Shown: positions 8,699 to 16,945 of the stretch, in pieces
Layout of the letters: every line of letters begins with the position of its first letter
How positions within the stretch are numbered: the first letter of the stretch is position 1
NCBI GenBank assembly: GCA_903873905.1
Contig: CAIQQJ010000014.1
Span: forward strand, 1 to 47,427
Direction of reading: 5' to 3'
Length of the DNA stretch: 47,427 nucleotides
From: an uncultured Flavobacteriales bacterium
Lineage (GTDB): Bacteria; Bacteroidota; Bacteroidia; Palsa-965
Program-made: the position numbers and the translations under genes
The notes under the pieces: model-generated
The model's input: only the letters and a program-made list of their open reading frames with translations
What the model was told of the DNA's origin: nothing
Database searches by the model: none

Positions 8699-11125
8699 AT
8701 GAAACATCTCGTTTTTCTTTTACCAGCTCTGTTTTATTTCAGTTTTGCCAATGCAACTATCCGAACAGAATTACCACTTTCTGGGCGAGTCCTGGATCAG
8801 AATCAAAAACCTGTTCCATTTGCCATTGTAACATTATTGAAAGCTGTTGATTCAACCTTAGTGAAAGGATCAATTACAGATGATGGTGGAAATTATTCTT
8901 TCGACAATCTGACGGAAGGAAAATATATTGTTGCTGTTACCCTTACAGGTTTTTCAAAAACTTGGCAAGGCCCATTTGATCTTGCAAAGGATCAAAAAAT
9001 AAATTTGCCCGATATCATAATGTCTCCTTCCAAAGAAATGGAGGCTGTTACAATATCAGCCATTCAACCGCTCTTCGTACAGAAACCCGATATGCTCATC
9101 ATGAACGTGGAAAATTCGCCCGTGCGGATTATCGGAAGCGCGTGGGATTTGATCAGTACTGCTCCAGGTGTTGTGGTAGATCAGAATGGCAAAATAACCT
9201 TGCGTGGAAAATCGGGTGTACTCATTTATGTGGATGACAAAAACACTTTTCTTGGTGGCGATCAACTAATGAATTATCTGCAGGGAATTTCCGCATCCGA
9301 CGTTGTGCAAATTGAAATCATTCCAAATCCGCCAGCGAAATATGATGCGCAGGGAAGCGGCGGCATTTTAAACATCATTACCAAAAAAGGTTCACAACAA
9401 GGATTTAATGGCGCTGTACGCGCAGGTTTCGGTCAGGCATTTTATTCCAAATACGAAACCGGTTTGAATTTCAATTATGCGAAAGAGAAATTCAATATTT
9501 ATGGAAGGTACGATGCTGCCAATAGAAATTACCTGGAACGGTTTTATATCGACAGAAACATCACCTTCAATAACAACACTACCAATTTCCATCAATTCAA
9601 TTCAACAATCGGAAATCCTTTTGGACAGAATGCGCGCTTGGGTGTTGATTTTTATGCAAAACACAACATCACTTGGGGCGCTCGATTGGACGGTTCGCTT
9701 GCAACAGATAAAAACAATGCGATCAACAGCACTTTGATGTCTTCTGCTGGAAATGATACCACCACCGAACTCTATCAGAAAAACACCAACACATCAAATT
9801 ACAAAAACGTTGCTGCTAATTTATATTACGATCAGAAGATTGACACGAATGGCCGTGAGCTTTCCGGAAGTTTGGATTTCATCAATTATAAAAATGAGGA
9901 CTTGCAGAATTTCAATTTGAATTATTTCAATCAATTTGGAAATACAGTTATGCCATCTGAAAACCAAAGAAGCAATTCATTCAGTGACATTCGAATTCTG
10001 GTTGGGCAAATTGATTATGCGCACCCATTCGGGAAAAAATATAAAGTTGAAACCGGAATCAAAAGCAGTTATGTTGAAACCACAAACGATTTGAGGTTCG
10101 ACGTGATGAACAACCAGATTTGGGAAAATGACACAACGAAATCGAATAAATTCATTTACAAGGAACAAGTCAATGCAGCATACGCAACAGGCTATGCTGA
10201 TTATGGAAAATTACAATTGGAAGCAGGACTTCGCGCAGAACAAACCATTTCTGACGGAAATTCTCCAACCACTGGACAACATTTGAAAAACAGTTATCTG
10301 CAATTATTCCCAAGCATTTTTATTTTGCAGAAACTGAATGAAAAAAATTCCTTGAATTTTACTTTCGCGCGTCGTGTGAATCGGCCGGGTTATCAGAATT
10401 TAAATCCATTTCTTTTTTATCTCGACAAATTCACTTACAACCAAGGCAATCCTTATTTACAACCGGAAATTTCCAACAACATGGATTTGACATATTCCTA
10501 TATGGATGCGCTTTATGTCACAGCAGGTATAGGAAGAACAAAACATGGAATGACAGACGTAACCAACCAAGTTGATTCAACAGGAATTGGTTACATGACA
10601 ACTGTAAATTTGAATACAGTCGACAATGCTTATTTCGGTGTTTCATCTCCAATTCCTGTACGTGATTGGTTCATGATTGAGTTGGAAATGAACGAAGCTT
10701 ACAACAAAGTTAACACCCCTCTTTTCGGTGAGCAATACAACAATGAGAATTGGATGTTTAATGGCTCTTCCACTTTCACATTCACACTTCCAAAAAGTTT
10801 GAAATTGCAAATGTGGGCTTGGTATCAATCGCCCGGCACGTATGGAATTTTTCACATGCAAGCAAAAGGTGGATCAGGTGCTTCTATTTCAGAATCATTT
10901 TTCAACAAACAACTTTCTGTGAATTTTGTTGTGAATGATATTTTCAACACCACAGGAACACACATCAGCGTTAATTATCAGAATCAGGATCTTCACCTAT
11001 ACACTCGCCCTGAAACACCAAGGTTTTATGTTCGCCTTCGTTATACATTCGGAAACAAAAAAGCCACTCGCGATGAAAAAACAAAATCCGGCGCCGATGA
11101 TTTGAAGAATCGAACGGGGAAATAA
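8699..11125 (+). CDS. outer-membrane beta-barrel protein, TonB-dependent-receptor-like (OMP_b-brl_3 family)
   Basis: The 808-residue protein has a signal peptide (MKHLVFLLPALFYFSFANA), then a carboxypeptidase-regulatory-like beta-sandwich (~residues 28-110, with SGRVLDQNQKPVPFAIVTLL and DDGGNYSFDNLTEGKYIVAV). A plug-like segment follows (~125-230), ending in SDVVQIEIIPNPPAKYDAQG and GGILNIITKKG. A long run of amphipathic beta strands fills residues 235-795, including FARRVNRPGYQNLNPFLFY and the NPYLQPEISNN turn. This matches the outer membrane beta-barrel family of Bacteroidota, related to TonB-dependent receptors but without a clear TonB box. There is no SusD partner next door, so glycan uptake is not indicated; the substrate is unknown. 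Confidence 0.9.
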   Translation: MKHLVFLLPALFYFSFANATIRTELPLSGRVLDQNQKPVPFAIVTLLKAVDSTLVKGSITDDGGNYSFDNLTEGKYIVAVTLTGFSKTWQGPFDLAKDQKINLPDIIMSPSKEMEAVTISAIQPLFVQKPDMLIMNVENSPVRIIGSAWDLISTAPGVVVDQNGKITLRGKSGVLIYVDDKNTFLGGDQLMNYLQGISASDVVQIEIIPNPPAKYDAQGSGGILNIITKKGSQQGFNGAVRAGFGQAFYSKYETGLNFNYAKEKFNIYGRYDAANRNYLERFYIDRNITFNNNTTNFHQFNSTIGNPFGQNARLGVDFYAKHNITWGARLDGSLATDKNNAINSTLMSSAGNDTTTELYQKNTNTSNYKNVAANLYYDQKIDTNGRELSGSLDFINYKNEDLQNFNLNYFNQFGNTVMPSENQRSNSFSDIRILVGQIDYAHPFGKKYKVETGIKSSYVETTNDLRFDVMNNQIWENDTTKSNKFIYKEQVNAAYATGYADYGKLQLEAGLRAEQTISDGNSPTTGQHLKNSYLQLFPSIFILQKLNEKNSLNFTFARRVNRPGYQNLNPFLFYLDKFTYNQGNPYLQPEISNNMDLTYSYMDALYVTAGIGRTKHGMTDVTNQVDSTGIGYMTTVNLNTVDNAYFGVSSPIPVRDWFMIELEMNEAYNKVNTPLFGEQYNNENWMFNGSSTFTFTLPKSLKLQMWAWYQSPGTYGIFHMQAKGGSGASISESFFNKQLSVNFVVNDIFNTTGTHISVNYQNQDLHLYTRPETPRFYVRLRYTFGNKKATRDEKTKSGADDLKNRTGK

Positions 11126-11197
11126 TGTGCTGCCTTCGAAACATTTTTTGTCAGGATTTTTTTCAGTAAGTCAGAACTTTTTCCCTTGACAAAAAAC

Positions 11198-11270
11198 CCT
11201 CAGTCTGACAAATTATCCATTCAATATTTATTGATTGCCAACTCCAGACTGAGGACTGAACCTTTTTTTC
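11198..11270. terminator. inverted-repeat terminator after the beta-barrel protein gene
   Basis: CCTCAGTCTG (11198-11207) pairs perfectly with CAGACTGAGG (11245-11254) across a 37-nt loop. A run of seven T follows on the plus strand and six A precede the left arm, so it could work in both directions. Confidence 0.5.
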
Positions 11271-11286
11271 TTTGGTAATCTGCCCA

Positions 11287-11424
11287 ATAGTGGTCCCTTT
11301 TGGATAATCGAACAATCTGTAATCATTAGGGCGTGTCCCTCCTGCGTCGGGTCGGGCTATTCGTTGCAAGTCCTCTCCCAACAGTACTGTTGGGATCCGG
11401 GCTTTCTCCCGAAGGGACCACTAT
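11287..11424. repeat. 13-bp inverted repeat bounding the core of repeat copy A
   Basis: ATAGTGGTCCCTT (11287-11299) and AAGGGACCACTAT (11412-11424) are perfect inverted copies that enclose the GGGCGTG/GGTCGGGCTAT core. They could be ends of a small mobile element or the basal stem of an RNA. Copy B lacks a recognisable equivalent. Confidence 0.6.
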
Positions 11425-11554
11425 GTGGCACTGCTATCCCTCACGCAAAAAAAAGAATTGCCACAAAGACACAAAATCACCAAGGTCTTTTGTAAAACAA
11501 ATCTCAAATTCCTGAAACCTTCGTGTCCTTTGTGCCTTAGTGGCAAAAAAATAA
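11329..11554. repeat. structured intergenic repeat element, copy A
   Basis: The ~226-nt element shares an ordered set of blocks with copy B at 16946-17181. They are GGGCGTGTCCC (11329), GGTCGGGCTATTCGTTGCAAG (from 11350), a perfect 18-bp palindrome CCCAACAGTACTGTTGGG (11377-11394), CTATCCCTCACGC followed by eight A (from 11434), and an AAACCTTCGTGTCCTTTGTG-type tail ending GTGGC plus A7 (11515-11554). GCCACAAAGACACAAAATC from 11460 is imperfectly complementary to that tail and could close a long stem. No protein is encoded. It sits between two convergent genes. Confidence 0.75.
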
Positions 11555-11587
11555 TTGAATATTATTTTTTCAGAAGTGATTTTGATT

Positions 11588-12241
11588 TTACAAAAGAATT
11601 CCCACGCCAAAAAACACAGAGCAATATTCTTTATTGGCAAGGCGGCGTTGCATAAAATCACCAACGGCATTTGTAGTTTTCTGATAAATCGGATAAGCAA
11701 ATCTAACTCCTGTATTCGCCACCACACGATTCCAAAAAACCATCTGCGTACCAAATGCAACATGCGGAGCCATTTGAATTTCTGTCATTTTTGAAAGATC
11801 ATAATTGGGATCTGAAGAACCAGGATTATCATTTCCAGGAAAAAATTTATTCTGGGAATAATTCAAACCGATGTCATAGAATTTTCCAATGGGCGCAATA
11901 CCTCCACGTTTTTTCCGGAAGGTGCGAATGTTCATTCCAAATTCCATTCCCTTTACACGATCACTCGCAACAAGGTTATGATCGAAAACTTGATTTCCTC
12001 CAAGCGACCACATATTATAATTCACACCCAACTGAGAACGTCGACTGACGATGCAATTAACACTGCCACCATATTGAAAATTATATCGCGTATAAAAATC
12101 CTGTATCGATGTAAAAAATGGAGAATAGGAAACTTCAGCGCCAACAATCAATCGGTGACCAAGATATCCTCCCGTTCCAGGAGTTGCAGTTAGAAAATTC
12201 GCTGAAAAGAACAGCGCCGAAATAAGCAGGAACTTTTTCAT
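11588..12241 (-). CDS. probable outer-membrane beta-barrel protein coupled to the M48 protease
   Basis: The 217-residue protein has a signal peptide (MKKFLLISALFFSANFLTA). Alternating strands rich in Gly and aromatic residues follow (YLGHRLIVGAEVSYSPFF, SQLGVNYNMWSLGGNQVF, IGKFYDIGLNYSQNKFF), and the C-terminal strand is CSVFFGVGILL. This pattern suggests a small beta-barrel. No named family is recognised. Its ATG shares one base with the TAA of the upstream M48 gene (TAATG), so the two are translationally coupled and may act together in the envelope. Confidence 0.72.
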   Translation of the reverse strand: MKKFLLISALFFSANFLTATPGTGGYLGHRLIVGAEVSYSPFFTSIQDFYTRYNFQYGGSVNCIVSRRSQLGVNYNMWSLGGNQVFDHNLVASDRVKGMEFGMNIRTFRKKRGGIAPIGKFYDIGLNYSQNKFFPGNDNPGSSDPNYDLSKMTEIQMAPHVAFGTQMVFWNRVVANTGVRFAYPIYQKTTNAVGDFMQRRLANKEYCSVFFGVGILL

Positions 12242-14568
12242 TACTTGTTCTTTTTAGGAGTAGTGAGTGTGCGCATCAAATCAAAAACGTGTAATCGCAA
12301 TCTTGCATCAGTTGCTTTCTGATTCAACATTTCAGTTCGTTGAACATAAACAGGTTTCCCTGTTACCACATCATAAATAATGGAAATGTAATACACATCT
12401 TCTTGTCGAGTAGCCAAACGATAGGCAATGTGTGGCGCAATTGGCAATGCAGCAAGACTCAAAATTCTGAAAAATGTAAAATGGCGTTTTGATTTATACG
12501 TTAGATAAGCCGACCACATGAAATAATTTGTTCCGTATTTCGCAGCCATCGCTTTCATTTTTTCCTGTGGATAAGGAAGAATCTGATTGTCTTTGTAATT
12601 CTGACGTTGATCAAACCATTCACTTGCAGTTACCAAATCATTAAAACGCTCAACGCTTCCTGTATCCAAATCATCACTGTCCAATAATTGCAAATCCAAA
12701 TTTGCTTTTTTTGCACTCGCTTTCATTTCACCCACAAGCTTGTCGTGGCCTGCAAGTGTTGTGCTGACATCTACATCCTGATTGGCGCCGGTATCGTCGT
12801 AAGCAACATACATCGGATTGACGGCAACAACTTTTGAAATTCCTTGAGGACCAGAGAATTCATTTTTCTTGACCGTCCGTATTTTTCGTTGTTCACGATT
12901 GCTTTTTTCATCCCAGAGTGAATCAGATGCAACAATGCTATCCGCAAATTGTTCAGCGAGTCGAAATTGCTGCACAAAGGAAGAGTCTTTCAATTCATTG
13001 ATAAATGCAAATTGCCAATAATGAAAATGATCAAGCGAATCCTTTTCTAAATGATCAATGCCTGCTTGAAAACGTGCCTCAGGAGAATCACCTTTTATTT
13101 TTTTCGCGATCGCAGTGTCTGCTTTTGCTTTATTCCCAATGGCAATAAAAACACTATCCGTTTTTTCAAAATCCTTCATGCGAAGATCATTTTTCCAAGT
13201 GAGTTCGCGGAACAATCCAGTACACCAAAGTGTAATGTCATTGTCATTCGGATATCTCAAATGTGCTTCCCATGCATAATTAAGTGCAGCAACATTCCAA
13301 CCTGTAGCATCGGTTTTGCCAATAAATGCAGCCAATCTTCCCTGCTCTCCAACCGGTTTTTCATCATCCTCCAATGCACTAGCAAAAAGCGAAGCGAACA
13401 AAGCGGACAAATCATCTAATGAATATAATTTATTCTTCTTGATTACACTTCCATACATCGCGCGAATCATTTCACGATCGAGGTAATGATTATGCGGATA
13501 ATATTTTTGTTCTGCATAATTTGAATAGATCGCTTCGTTGAATTCTGTAACGGCTGTATGTTCTGCACATTCTTCAAAACGCGCCATCTCTCTGACTTTC
13601 CTAAACATCGATTCAGAAACAAGAAAATTATTTCCGGTTGTGTCTGTTCCTGAAAGTTTTCCAAATCTTTTTACAATCACCTTCCTACGTTTGTAAACAC
13701 TCGGATGCGTAGCGAGATCATCATCCTCATCTTCGTTTTGTGGTTTGATCGCTTTGATCGTATCCACATAAAACTTGGAAGGGAAACGGAAATAATTTGA
13801 CTCGAAAAAAGATTTTGTAAAAGTGGTATCACTGAATGGCGCATCTGCCAAGGAAAGAATGTCGAATGCTGTTATGGCGGCATGTGGATCATAATTCGAA
13901 TTCAGTAACAATTCAAATCCTTCAATATCCGCTTCCGATTCCTGACCGCGCGCATAACGGTGACGCTTGAGAAAACGATTTTCAAAAGTTGTTTCATCAT
14001 ACTGGCCAATTCCTTCTTGTGCCTTTACGCCTTCTTCATAGCCAACAAGTACATGATGATTTTTAAAGTGAATCACTTCATGCGCAAGTACGTATGCCAA
14101 TTCCGCTTCAGTATGCAAACGCGTTAGTAATCCAACCGTCACAAAAATAATTCCCTGGTTCGTTGTAAATGCATTTACAGCTGGTGAACGAAGTATGTAA
14201 AAATTAATTTTTTTTCTCAACTCAGGATCCTGTTTCAATAACAGAGAATCTGCAACACGATTGACATATAAACTCAAGGTATCATTCACCAAAACTTCTC
14301 CACTGAAACGCATTTGATCTACAGAATAATTAGTCTGCAAATAAAATTGCTCTTCTGCCTTCTGCATTTTCTTGTCCTGCGCCTGATCGATTTTCTGTTT
14401 GTCTGCCTCATATTTTTCAGCAGTGGAAATCAGAAATTCTTTTGGCAACGGGCCATTCGAGCGCGCCGATTGATAATTATCGAGATTCGGTAATGCCTTT
14501 GGCGTTTGAGCAAAAAACAATGCTGGCAATAACATAAAAAGCACCAAAAATAAACGAGGGTTATTCAT
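12241..14568 (-). CDS. exported M48-family zinc metalloprotease
   Basis: I start this at ATG 14568, where MNNPRLFLVLFMLLPALFFAQ forms a signal peptide, giving 775 residues; the open frame extends 43 codons upstream but would hide the signal. The protease core lies at ~80-225. It contains NAFTTNQGIIFVTVGLL, the zinc motif HEVIH (163-167) and the downstream ligand in ESEAD (Glu210). This arrangement is like the periplasmic BepA/LoiP-type M48 enzymes that survey outer-membrane proteins. The remaining ~500 residues are unassigned and unusually long for the family; they end in DLMRTLTTPKKNK. The TAATG overlap with the downstream OMP gene supports a shared envelope function. Confidence 0.85.
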   Translation of the reverse strand: MNNPRLFLVLFMLLPALFFAQTPKALPNLDNYQSARSNGPLPKEFLISTAEKYEADKQKIDQAQDKKMQKAEEQFYLQTNYSVDQMRFSGEVLVNDTLSLYVNRVADSLLLKQDPELRKKINFYILRSPAVNAFTTNQGIIFVTVGLLTRLHTEAELAYVLAHEVIHFKNHHVLVGYEEGVKAQEGIGQYDETTFENRFLKRHRYARGQESEADIEGFELLLNSNYDPHAAITAFDILSLADAPFSDTTFTKSFFESNYFRFPSKFYVDTIKAIKPQNEDEDDDLATHPSVYKRRKVIVKRFGKLSGTDTTGNNFLVSESMFRKVREMARFEECAEHTAVTEFNEAIYSNYAEQKYYPHNHYLDREMIRAMYGSVIKKNKLYSLDDLSALFASLFASALEDDEKPVGEQGRLAAFIGKTDATGWNVAALNYAWEAHLRYPNDNDITLWCTGLFRELTWKNDLRMKDFEKTDSVFIAIGNKAKADTAIAKKIKGDSPEARFQAGIDHLEKDSLDHFHYWQFAFINELKDSSFVQQFRLAEQFADSIVASDSLWDEKSNREQRKIRTVKKNEFSGPQGISKVVAVNPMYVAYDDTGANQDVDVSTTLAGHDKLVGEMKASAKKANLDLQLLDSDDLDTGSVERFNDLVTASEWFDQRQNYKDNQILPYPQEKMKAMAAKYGTNYFMWSAYLTYKSKRHFTFFRILSLAALPIAPHIAYRLATRQEDVYYISIIYDVVTGKPVYVQRTEMLNQKATDARLRLHVFDLMRTLTTPKKNK

Positions 14569-14573
14569 ATAAT

Positions 14574-14581
14574 CAAAGTTA
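14574..14581 (-). promoter_or_regulatory. putative -7 promoter element of the M48/OMP operon
   Basis: TAACTTTG (TAnnTTTG) lies only 5 nt upstream of the ATG at 14568. If used, the transcript would be leaderless or nearly so. A downstream start codon would need revision if this box is not used. Confidence 0.35.
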
Positions 14582-14679
14582 CCATTTGAACGGACTTTAT
14601 GATAATTACAAAGGGTTAAAAAGTGACAAAATTGGATTGAAAACAGATTATTTTGCGGGCCTTGAGCTGTAAGTCTCAG

Positions 14680-14687
14680 TATATTTG
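14680..14687 (+). promoter_or_regulatory. putative -7 promoter element of the Hint-domain gene
   Basis: TATATTTG matches TAnnTTTG and ends 10 nt before the ATG at 14698. TTG at 14662-14664 (15-nt spacer) or TTTG at 14652-14655 (24 nt) are imperfect -33 candidates. Confidence 0.4.
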
Positions 14688-14697
14688 AAATAGCCAT

Positions 14698-15342
14698 ATG
14701 AAACCAATTAAACTTTTCCTTCCAATTTTATTTTTCTGTCTCATCATGGACATTTCTTGTAAATCAAGAAACAGCTATAGAAAATGGGCGAAAAAAAATG
14801 GTTGCCATGCATGCCTTTCTCACGGAACACTTGTGCGTTTGGCCAATGGAAAAGACATTCTGATTGAGAATTTAAAATCCGGCGACACGGTTCTCGCATA
14901 CAATCGCACGAAAAATATTTTTGTTTCCTCCCGAGTGCTGAAAACATTTCAGACAGAACATGATGGTTTTGTGAAATTGAATTTTGCAGCCTTGTTCAGA
15001 AATGGAGTGTCGGTTTTTCCAAAGTCAGCCATCGTCATTTCTGAAGATCATCCCATTTGGGTGAAAGAAAAAGGCTGGTGTTCGCTCAACCCGGAAATGA
15101 CAAAACGAATTTTGATGATGAAGGAAGTGAAGAAATTGGAAGTGAATGATTTTTGTTACACAAATCGTGATTCGAGCATGGAAGGATTTGCCGGAAACAT
15201 TTTATTAGCATCTATTGAAAAAATAAAAGGATCTGTGAAAGCCTACACGATTGTGCAATTGGAAAACAAACTGGACTGTTTCATCGCGGAAGGTATTGTT
15301 GTGGGAACAGAACCCCTGTCAATGGAAAATGGTGGGGAGTGA
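14698..15342 (+). CDS. exported stand-alone Hint (Hedgehog/intein) domain protein
   Basis: The 214-residue protein has an N-terminal hydrophobic segment ending LIMDISC, a signal with a poor lipobox. A Hint fold follows: Cys39 in CLSHGTLVRLANGKDI, the IENLKSGDTVLAYN strand, the ISEDHPIWV block with the conserved His, and the C-terminal FIAEGIVVG strand. Hint domains cleave or splice proteins by an N-to-S shift at the first Cys. Here Cys39 is preceded by only ~18 residues after the signal, and the usual terminal His-Asn is replaced by Val-Gly-Thr. There is no C-terminal toxin or extein. It may be a remnant or a non-splicing processor. It is divergent from the M48/OMP pair, with a promoter motif facing each way. 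Confidence 0.75.
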   Translation: MKPIKLFLPILFFCLIMDISCKSRNSYRKWAKKNGCHACLSHGTLVRLANGKDILIENLKSGDTVLAYNRTKNIFVSSRVLKTFQTEHDGFVKLNFAALFRNGVSVFPKSAIVISEDHPIWVKEKGWCSLNPEMTKRILMMKEVKKLEVNDFCYTNRDSSMEGFAGNILLASIEKIKGSVKAYTIVQLENKLDCFIAEGIVVGTEPLSMENGGE

Positions 15343-15389
15343 TTTTTGCAATCATCGATTGTAGATTGAATTTATTTTTGAATCCAAAA

Positions 15390-15428
15390 AAAATCCACCT
15401 CATTCCTGAAGTGGATTTTATTTTTTTC
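15390..15428. terminator. bidirectional hairpin terminator between the Hint gene and gltA
   Basis: AAAATCCAC (15390-15398) and GTGGATTTT (15411-15419) form a 9-bp stem with a 12-nt loop. ATTTTTTT follows on the plus strand, and a run of A precedes the left arm, so the minus strand also reads out into T. Confidence 0.75.
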
Positions 15429-15442
15429 GAAAATTTCCTCCT

Positions 15443-15507
15443 CCCTCTCCTTCGGAGAGGGTTCAACAATCTCCCTCGCCAAAAAAATGGTTCTTGGGGT
15501 GAGGTTT
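15443..15507 (-). repeat. GC-rich 3'-UTR hairpin repeat after gltA (interrupted copy)
   Basis: CCCTCTCC-TTC-GGAGAGGG (15443-15461) is a perfect 8-bp hairpin. GGGGTGAGG directly against the gltA stop codon is the other half of the motif seen after eno. The two halves are separated by ~34 nt that are absent from the eno copy. Confidence 0.6.
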
Positions 15508-16836
15508 CTAAGCTTTCTTCAAAGCCCCTATTTTCTTTTTGACTCCTTCTGTTGTGATAGAGCCAGGACGCTCAATAGGTGATCCTAATGCACGATCCCA
15601 TACAAGAGAAGCAAGAACCCCAAGTGAACGGGAAACACCGAAGAGAACGGTATAGAAATCGAACTCCGTAATTCCAAAATGCATCAACAAAGCACCTGAG
15701 TGTGCATCAACATTTGGCCAAGGATTTTTGATTTTTCCTGTTGACTCCAAAATAGGAGGTGCCACTTTATAAATCATCTGAACAATTTCACAAATCGGAT
15801 CAACACCTTTTACGGCTTTGATATAACGATTGTAGAAATCCTGTTGCGCAGCGAAACGTGGATCTGTTTTACGAAGCACAGCATGTCCATATCCTGGGAC
15901 AACACGGCCGTCAGTTAATGTTTTGTGAATGTAATCGGAAATCTGTTGTTCAGTTGGAAGATCAGCACCAATTTCTTTTCTCATTTGAAGAATCCAAGAA
16001 ATCACTTCCTGATTTGCAAGTCCGTGCAAAGGACCAGCAAGACCATTCATTCCTGCAGCAAAAGCAAGATAAGGATCGGCCAATGCAGAACCAACAAGAT
16101 GTGTAGTGTGTGCAGAAACATTTCCACCTTCATGATCGGCGTGAATGGTCATGTACAAACGCATCAAACGTTTCACATCAAATTCATCAAAGCCCATCAT
16201 GTGTGCAATGTTCGCTGCCCAATCCAATTTTGGATCCGGTTCAATGTGCACATCATTCTTATATTTTTTGCGATAGATATACGCAGCAATTCGAGGCAAG
16301 CGCGCAATAAGATTCATGGAATCTTCATACGTGTACATCCAATAATCTTTTTTGTTTACACCATCTTTATATGCTTTTGCAAATAAAGATTCTGTTTGCA
16401 TGGCCATCACACCAATACTGAACATCGTCATCGGATGCGTTGATGCTGGAAGTTTTTCAAGTGTATCAAAAACATGTTTAGGAACAATCGCGCGACGTGC
16501 CCAATCATTTCCCAATGCATAAACTTCTTCTTTTGTTGGAAGATCTCCAGTGAGCATCAACCAAAAAATTCCTTCTGGAAGTGGTTCTGTTCCATTGGGT
16601 GCTTTCGGAAGTTGTTCACGTAATTCAGGAATGGTATATCCACGAAAACGAATTCCTTCTTCCGGATCCAACTTTGATGTTTCTGTTACAAGTCCAGTCA
16701 TGGATTTCATTCCCTGATAAACTTGCGCAACAGTGTACTCACCAAGTTTTACATCTCCGTGTTCTTTAATAATTGCTTTCACCTCAGCCGCCATCGGCTT
16801 GGCTTTTTCAATGAATTTATTTTTAAGCGCGTCCAT
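15508..16836 (-). CDS. gltA: citrate synthase, mitochondrial (eukaryotic) type
   Basis: The 442-residue enzyme condenses oxaloacetate and acetyl-CoA to citrate, the entry step of the TCA cycle. The catalytic triad of the pig enzyme is readable: His in MNGLAGPLHGLANQE, His in VVPGYGHAVLRKTDPR and Asp in WPNVDAHSGALL. The segment LYMTIHADHEGGNVSAHTTH is nearly the mitochondrial sequence. The protein lacks the E. coli-type N-terminal regulatory domain, so NADH regulation is not expected. It follows carA and eno on the same strand but is separated from eno by a 472-nt gap containing repeat copy B, and probably has its own promoter. Its 3' end abuts a GC-rich hairpin repeat and a terminator. Confidence 0.95.
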   Translation of the reverse strand: MDALKNKFIEKAKPMAAEVKAIIKEHGDVKLGEYTVAQVYQGMKSMTGLVTETSKLDPEEGIRFRGYTIPELREQLPKAPNGTEPLPEGIFWLMLTGDLPTKEEVYALGNDWARRAIVPKHVFDTLEKLPASTHPMTMFSIGVMAMQTESLFAKAYKDGVNKKDYWMYTYEDSMNLIARLPRIAAYIYRKKYKNDVHIEPDPKLDWAANIAHMMGFDEFDVKRLMRLYMTIHADHEGGNVSAHTTHLVGSALADPYLAFAAGMNGLAGPLHGLANQEVISWILQMRKEIGADLPTEQQISDYIHKTLTDGRVVPGYGHAVLRKTDPRFAAQQDFYNRYIKAVKGVDPICEIVQMIYKVAPPILESTGKIKNPWPNVDAHSGALLMHFGITEFDFYTVLFGVSRSLGVLASLVWDRALGSPIERPGSITTEGVKKKIGALKKA

Positions 16837-16945
16837 ATTAATTTGTTTTTTCGTCGTTTTTTTTTCTTGGGTTTTTTAAAAAATGTAGAGCCTCTAAATT
16901 AGGAAGTTTTTGAGATGTTTCATGTCAACAAAACATTTTTAATTT

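Larger units (their letters stand above)
11126..11587. other. 462-nt intergenic region between convergent genes
   Basis: The region contains a terminator-like inverted repeat at 11198-11270 and, from 11287 to 11554, repeat element copy A (listed separately). The short ORFs on both strands are broken by the repeat structure and show no recognisable protein. Confidence 0.6.

Noticed and set aside
11287-11424. Possible insertion sequence ends
   Set aside because: The interval is 138 bp and encodes no transposase, and no target duplication is visible; kept only as an inverted repeat.
11163-11763. Several ORFs of 60-109 codons in the region 3' of the beta-barrel gene
   Set aside because: They run through hairpins and repeat blocks, overlap on both strands and resemble no protein; the repeat element explains the open frames.
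12241-14697. Longer start for the M48 protease (43 codons upstream)
   Set aside because: The extension would overlap the divergent promoter region and bury the signal peptide at MNNPRLFL.
14698-15342. Polymorphic toxin
   Set aside because: Only the Hint part is present; there is no toxin domain after it and no immunity gene.
15925-16386. ORF of 153 codons on the plus strand
   Set aside because: Antisense to citrate synthase; composition is not protein-like and there is no start context.
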